From positions 1-64,000 of the forward strand of contig NZ_FQUN01000003.1 of assembly GCF_900129005.1 (NCBI RefSeq): DNA of 64,000 bases, given 5' to 3'. Origin of the DNA: Leeuwenhoekiella marinoflava DSM 3653 (GTDB taxonomy: Bacteria; Bacteroidota; Bacteroidia; Flavobacteriales; Flavobacteriaceae). How positions within the stretch are numbered: position 1 is the first letter of the stretch; each line of letters opens with the position of its first letter. Below the pieces are notes generated by a model. That model searched no databases. It was not told where the DNA came from and saw only the letters and a list, made by a program, of their open reading frames with translations. The position numbers and the translations under genes were made by a program. Of the stretch, positions 61,775 to 64,000 are shown in pieces.

Positions 61775-62413
61775 TTATTTATTAGGTTGTGGAGTCATTC
61801 TTAAATAAGGCTTAATTTCTGTATGCCCTTTTGGGAAAAATTCTGGAATTTGTTCATTGCTTACACTTGGTGAAATCACACAATCTTCACCATCTTTCCA
61901 ATTAGCCGGTGTAGCTACTTTGTGATATGCTGTAAGCTGAAGCGAATCAATAACACGTAAAATTTCATCAAAATTACGACCCGTTGAAGGTGGATAGGTC
62001 AGTGTCAATTTGATCTTCTTATCTGGTCCGATCACAAAAACTGAACGTACGGTTGCTTTCTCACTCGCATTGGGATGAATCATATCGTAAAGCTCTGCCA
62101 CTTTGTGGTCTTCATCTCCAATTATAGGGTAATCTACCGTCGTGTTTTGCGTCTCATTAATATCTTTAATCCACTCTTTATGCGAAGCAACACCGTCAAC
62201 ACTCAATGCAATAGGTTTCACATTACGCTTTTTAAATTCGCCATGGTAGTTTGCAACGGTACCCAATTCTGTAGTACAAACCGGCGTATAATCTGCCGGA
62301 TGCGAGAATAAAATCCCCCAACTGTCACCCAACCATTCGTGGAAATTGATTTCTCCTTCAGTAGTATCTACTGTAAAATTTGGTGCTATATCTCCTAATC
62401 TTAAATGTGCCAT
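61775..62413 (-). CDS. 1-Cys peroxiredoxin (Prx6 type)
   Basis: The 212-residue protein has the thioredoxin-fold peroxiredoxin core with the peroxidatic Cys46 in HPADYTPVCTTELG, and the C-terminal domain of the Prx6 class (WKDGEDCVISPSVSNEQIPEFFPKG). It reduces H2O2 or organic hydroperoxides; a partner reductant is unknown. It lies inside the CoA-transferase operon: 34 bp after scoA and 1 bp before scoB, an arrangement that is not the usual one (see findings). Confidence 0.95.
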   Translation of the reverse strand: MAHLRLGDIAPNFTVDTTEGEINFHEWLGDSWGILFSHPADYTPVCTTELGTVANYHGEFKKRNVKPIALSVDGVASHKEWIKDINETQNTTVDYPIIGDEDHKVAELYDMIHPNASEKATVRSVFVIGPDKKIKLTLTYPPSTGRNFDEILRVIDSLQLTAYHKVATPANWKDGEDCVISPSVSNEQIPEFFPKGHTEIKPYLRMTPQPNK

Positions 62414-62447
62414 TTGTTATTGTATTTAGTTTTAAATTATTTGGAAG

Positions 62448-63152
62448 TTAGTTTTCTCGTTTTCTTACTGTACGTTGCTCAATACGCTTTTCGTAGTTTG
62501 CTCCTTCAAAAATGCGTTGAACAAAGATTCCCGGAATGTGTATCTGATTAGGATCGAGTTCTCCCGCCGGAAGCAACTCTTCTACCTCAGCAACTGTTAC
62601 AGTTGCCGCACCACACATTACAGGGTTAAAATTACGTGCAGTTCCTTTAAAAATGAGATTTCCGGCAGTGTCACCTTTCCAAGCTTTAATAAATGCAAAA
62701 TCGGCCTTAAAGGCGTGTTCTAAGACATACATTTTACCATCAAACTCACGGGTTTCTTTACCTTCGGCTACTTCTGTACCGTATCCTGCAGGTGTATAGA
62801 AAGCAGGAAAACCGGCTTGTGCAGCACGGCAACGTTCAGCAAGAGTACCTTGCGGAATCAACTCAACATCGAGTTCACCGCTCAACATTTGGCGTTCAAA
62901 CTCAGCATTTTCTCCTACATACGAAGAAATCATTTTTTTGATTTGCTTCTTCTGAAGTAACAAACCCAGTCCAAAATCATCAACACCTGCATTGTTAGAA
63001 ATACAGGTCAATCCTTCTACATTGAGTTTGACTAAATGTGCAATTGCATTTTCCGGAATACCGCTCAATCCAAAACCGCCAAGCATCAACGTCATATCAT
63101 CTTTGACACCTTGCAATGCATTAGAAACCGAGTCTACCGTTTTTGTTATCAT
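62448..63152 (-). CDS. scoA: 3-oxoacid CoA-transferase, subunit A
   Basis: The 234-residue alpha subunit has the family I motif [16 protein letters not shown] (glycine-rich, about 26-41) and [13 protein letters not shown] and [15 protein letters not shown] (in part) and the [13 protein letters not shown] segment. With ScoB it forms succinyl-CoA:3-ketoacid CoA-transferase, used in ketone body or acetoacetate metabolism and butyrate-related routes. First gene of the operon; 118 bp separate it from the PBP gene. Confidence 0.93.
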   Translation of the reverse strand: MITKTVDSVSNALQGVKDDMTLMLGGFGLSGIPENAIAHLVKLNVEGLTCISNNAGVDDFGLGLLLQKKQIKKMISSYVGENAEFERQMLSGELDVELIPQGTLAERCRAAQAGFPAFYTPAGYGTEVAEGKETREFDGKMYVLEHAFKADFAFIKAWKGDTAGNLIFKGTARNFNPVMCGAATVTVAEVEELLPAGELDPNQIHIPGIFVQRIFEGANYEKRIEQRTVRKREN

Positions 63153-63269
63153 TTTCTCATTTTAGAATAAGAAAATTACAAAATACGTTTTCTAACAGCA
63201 ATCTTTTAGCAGTATTTTATGCTATCTATAATAGCAGAAAATTGCGCTTTTACACTTGAATTTCAGCTC

Positions 63270-64000
63270 TTAAAAGTCTAACTCGTCAGGTAAATCAATT
63301 CCTTGATTTCCTTCCGCAGGTACAGAACAATCTACACGAATAGAAAGATTTTCAGGTTTTTCAAAGTCGTCTTTGGAGATTTTCAGATCTTCATCTGCAT
63401 AACATTTCTTCATAAATACACCCCAGATAGGTAAGGCCATAGTCGCTCCCTGACCGTAAGTTATAGAAGGGAAATGCACCGAACGATTATCACCGCCTAC
63501 CCAAACACCACTCACAAGGTTAGGTACCATACCCATAAACCAACCGTCACTTTGATTTTGAGTTGTTCCCGTTTTACCTGCAATAGCGTTCTTAAACATA
63601 TACGGGTGACCAGTAATTACATTTTTATAGACACTATTGTTTATAGCACCTGAGCGCAATCTAGCACCAGAACCATATTGGGTAACACCTTCCATCAAAT
63701 TAACCGTTACGTAAGCAGACTCCTGACTAATAATATCTTTTGCCTCTGGAATGCTTTGATAAAGAATCGTTCCGTTTTTATCTACGATGGTCGATACAAT
63801 TTGCGGCTCTACGTGTACCCCTTTATTTGCAAAAGCAGAATACGCAGAAACCATCTCAAATAAACTCAAATCTGCCGTACCTAATGCAATTGAAGGAACT
63901 GCCGGAATATTCTCTGTATCAACACCTAATTTTTCAATAAGATCTATAACAGGTCTTGGACCTACACGATGCATCAAACGTGCAGAAACAGTATTTATTG
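63270..64000 (-). CDS. Class A penicillin-binding protein (PBP1A-like), 3' part only
   Basis: The window holds the C-terminal about 243 codons of a transpeptidase domain; the frame is open to the window edge, reading INTVSARLMHRVGPRP, so the start is outside. The KTG motif lies in AIAGKTGTTQNQSDGWFMG, and VGGDNRSVHFPS and MALPIWGVFM follow as in PBP1a. With its outside part, it should polymerise glycan and cross-link peptidoglycan. Other class A members are possible. Confidence 0.9.
   Translation of the reverse strand, partial: INTVSARLMHRVGPRPVIDLIEKLGVDTENIPAVPSIALGTADLSLFEMVSAYSAFANKGVHVEPQIVSTIVDKNGTILYQSIPEAKDIISQESAYVTVNLMEGVTQYGSGARLRSGAINNSVYKNVITGHPYMFKNAIAGKTGTTQNQSDGWFMGMVPNLVSGVWVGGDNRSVHFPSITYGQGATMALPIWGVFMKKCYADEDLKISKDDFEKPENLSIRVDCSVPAEGNQGIDLPDELDF

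Overview
The window is a piece of a chromosome from a marine-type member of the Flavobacteriaceae (Bacteroidota). This rests on T9SS type A and type B C-terminal sorting domains, TAnnTTTG-like promoter boxes, few Shine-Dalgarno sequences, moderately AT-rich DNA, and families typical of the group (CbpA/CbpM, NtrY-like kinase, VPS10/BNR-repeat protein, Ig-like SbcD-type lipoprotein, EI24 membrane protein). Genus cannot be fixed from the sequence alone.

Layout. 0-5.6 kb: two small envelope proteins of unknown function and a giant T9SS type-B secreted protein with an anchor-L domain and eight internal repeats. 5.6-8 kb: a gene-poor accessory patch with a decayed IS1182-like transposase, a higBA toxin-antitoxin operon with a palindromic operator and flanking inverted repeats, an exact 11-bp tandem repeat and a copy of a dispersed repeat. 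8-18.4 kb: housekeeping genes (TerB/J-domain protein, bacilliredoxin, ClC-CBS channel, cold-shock protein, omega-amidase-like hydrolase, Ig-like lipoprotein, ComF, coiled-coil protein, glycyl-tRNA synthetase). 18.5-25 kb: a T9SS type-A secreted protein and a convergent 1141-residue beta-barrel candidate. 25-35.3 kb: exonuclease III, OmpA lipoprotein, aldo/keto reductase, two FKBP lipoproteins around cbpM-cbpA and a histidine-free ZIP protein, acyl-CoA dehydrogenase, M23 peptidase, radical SAM protein. 35.4-36.2 kb: a broken TIR/SEFIR-domain gene, probably a dead defence gene.

36.2-54.4 kb is dominated by haem synthesis. hemJ (38.5 kb) and hemH (43.8 kb) are on the minus strand; hemA-hemC-hemD-hemE and hemF-hemB run on the plus strand from 46.7 to 54.4 kb, with a DUF-type protein, an EI24/CysZ-like membrane protein and a GNAT acetyltransferase in between. 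Only hemL is missing for a complete glutamyl-tRNA to haem route. An AraC-type regulator is divergent from hemA, is tightly coupled to a ThuA-domain lipoprotein, and the intergenic region contains a perfect AATGTGA-N4-TCACATT palindrome. 

54.9-64 kb: a frameshifted small gene, a CNNM/CorC-like protein whose start codon lies in one arm of a long inverted repeat, ogt, a serine hydrolase, a PolB-like 3'-5' exonuclease, a fused double-ATPase ABC protein, and then on the minus strand the two CoA-transferase subunit genes separated by a 1-Cys peroxiredoxin gene, and the 3' part of a class A penicillin-binding protein that runs off the window. No tRNA, rRNA or CRISPR array was seen. I found no complete novel system; the best leads are the TIR/SEFIR relic, the CNNM inverted repeat, the araC-hemA palindrome and the peroxiredoxin between scoA and scoB.
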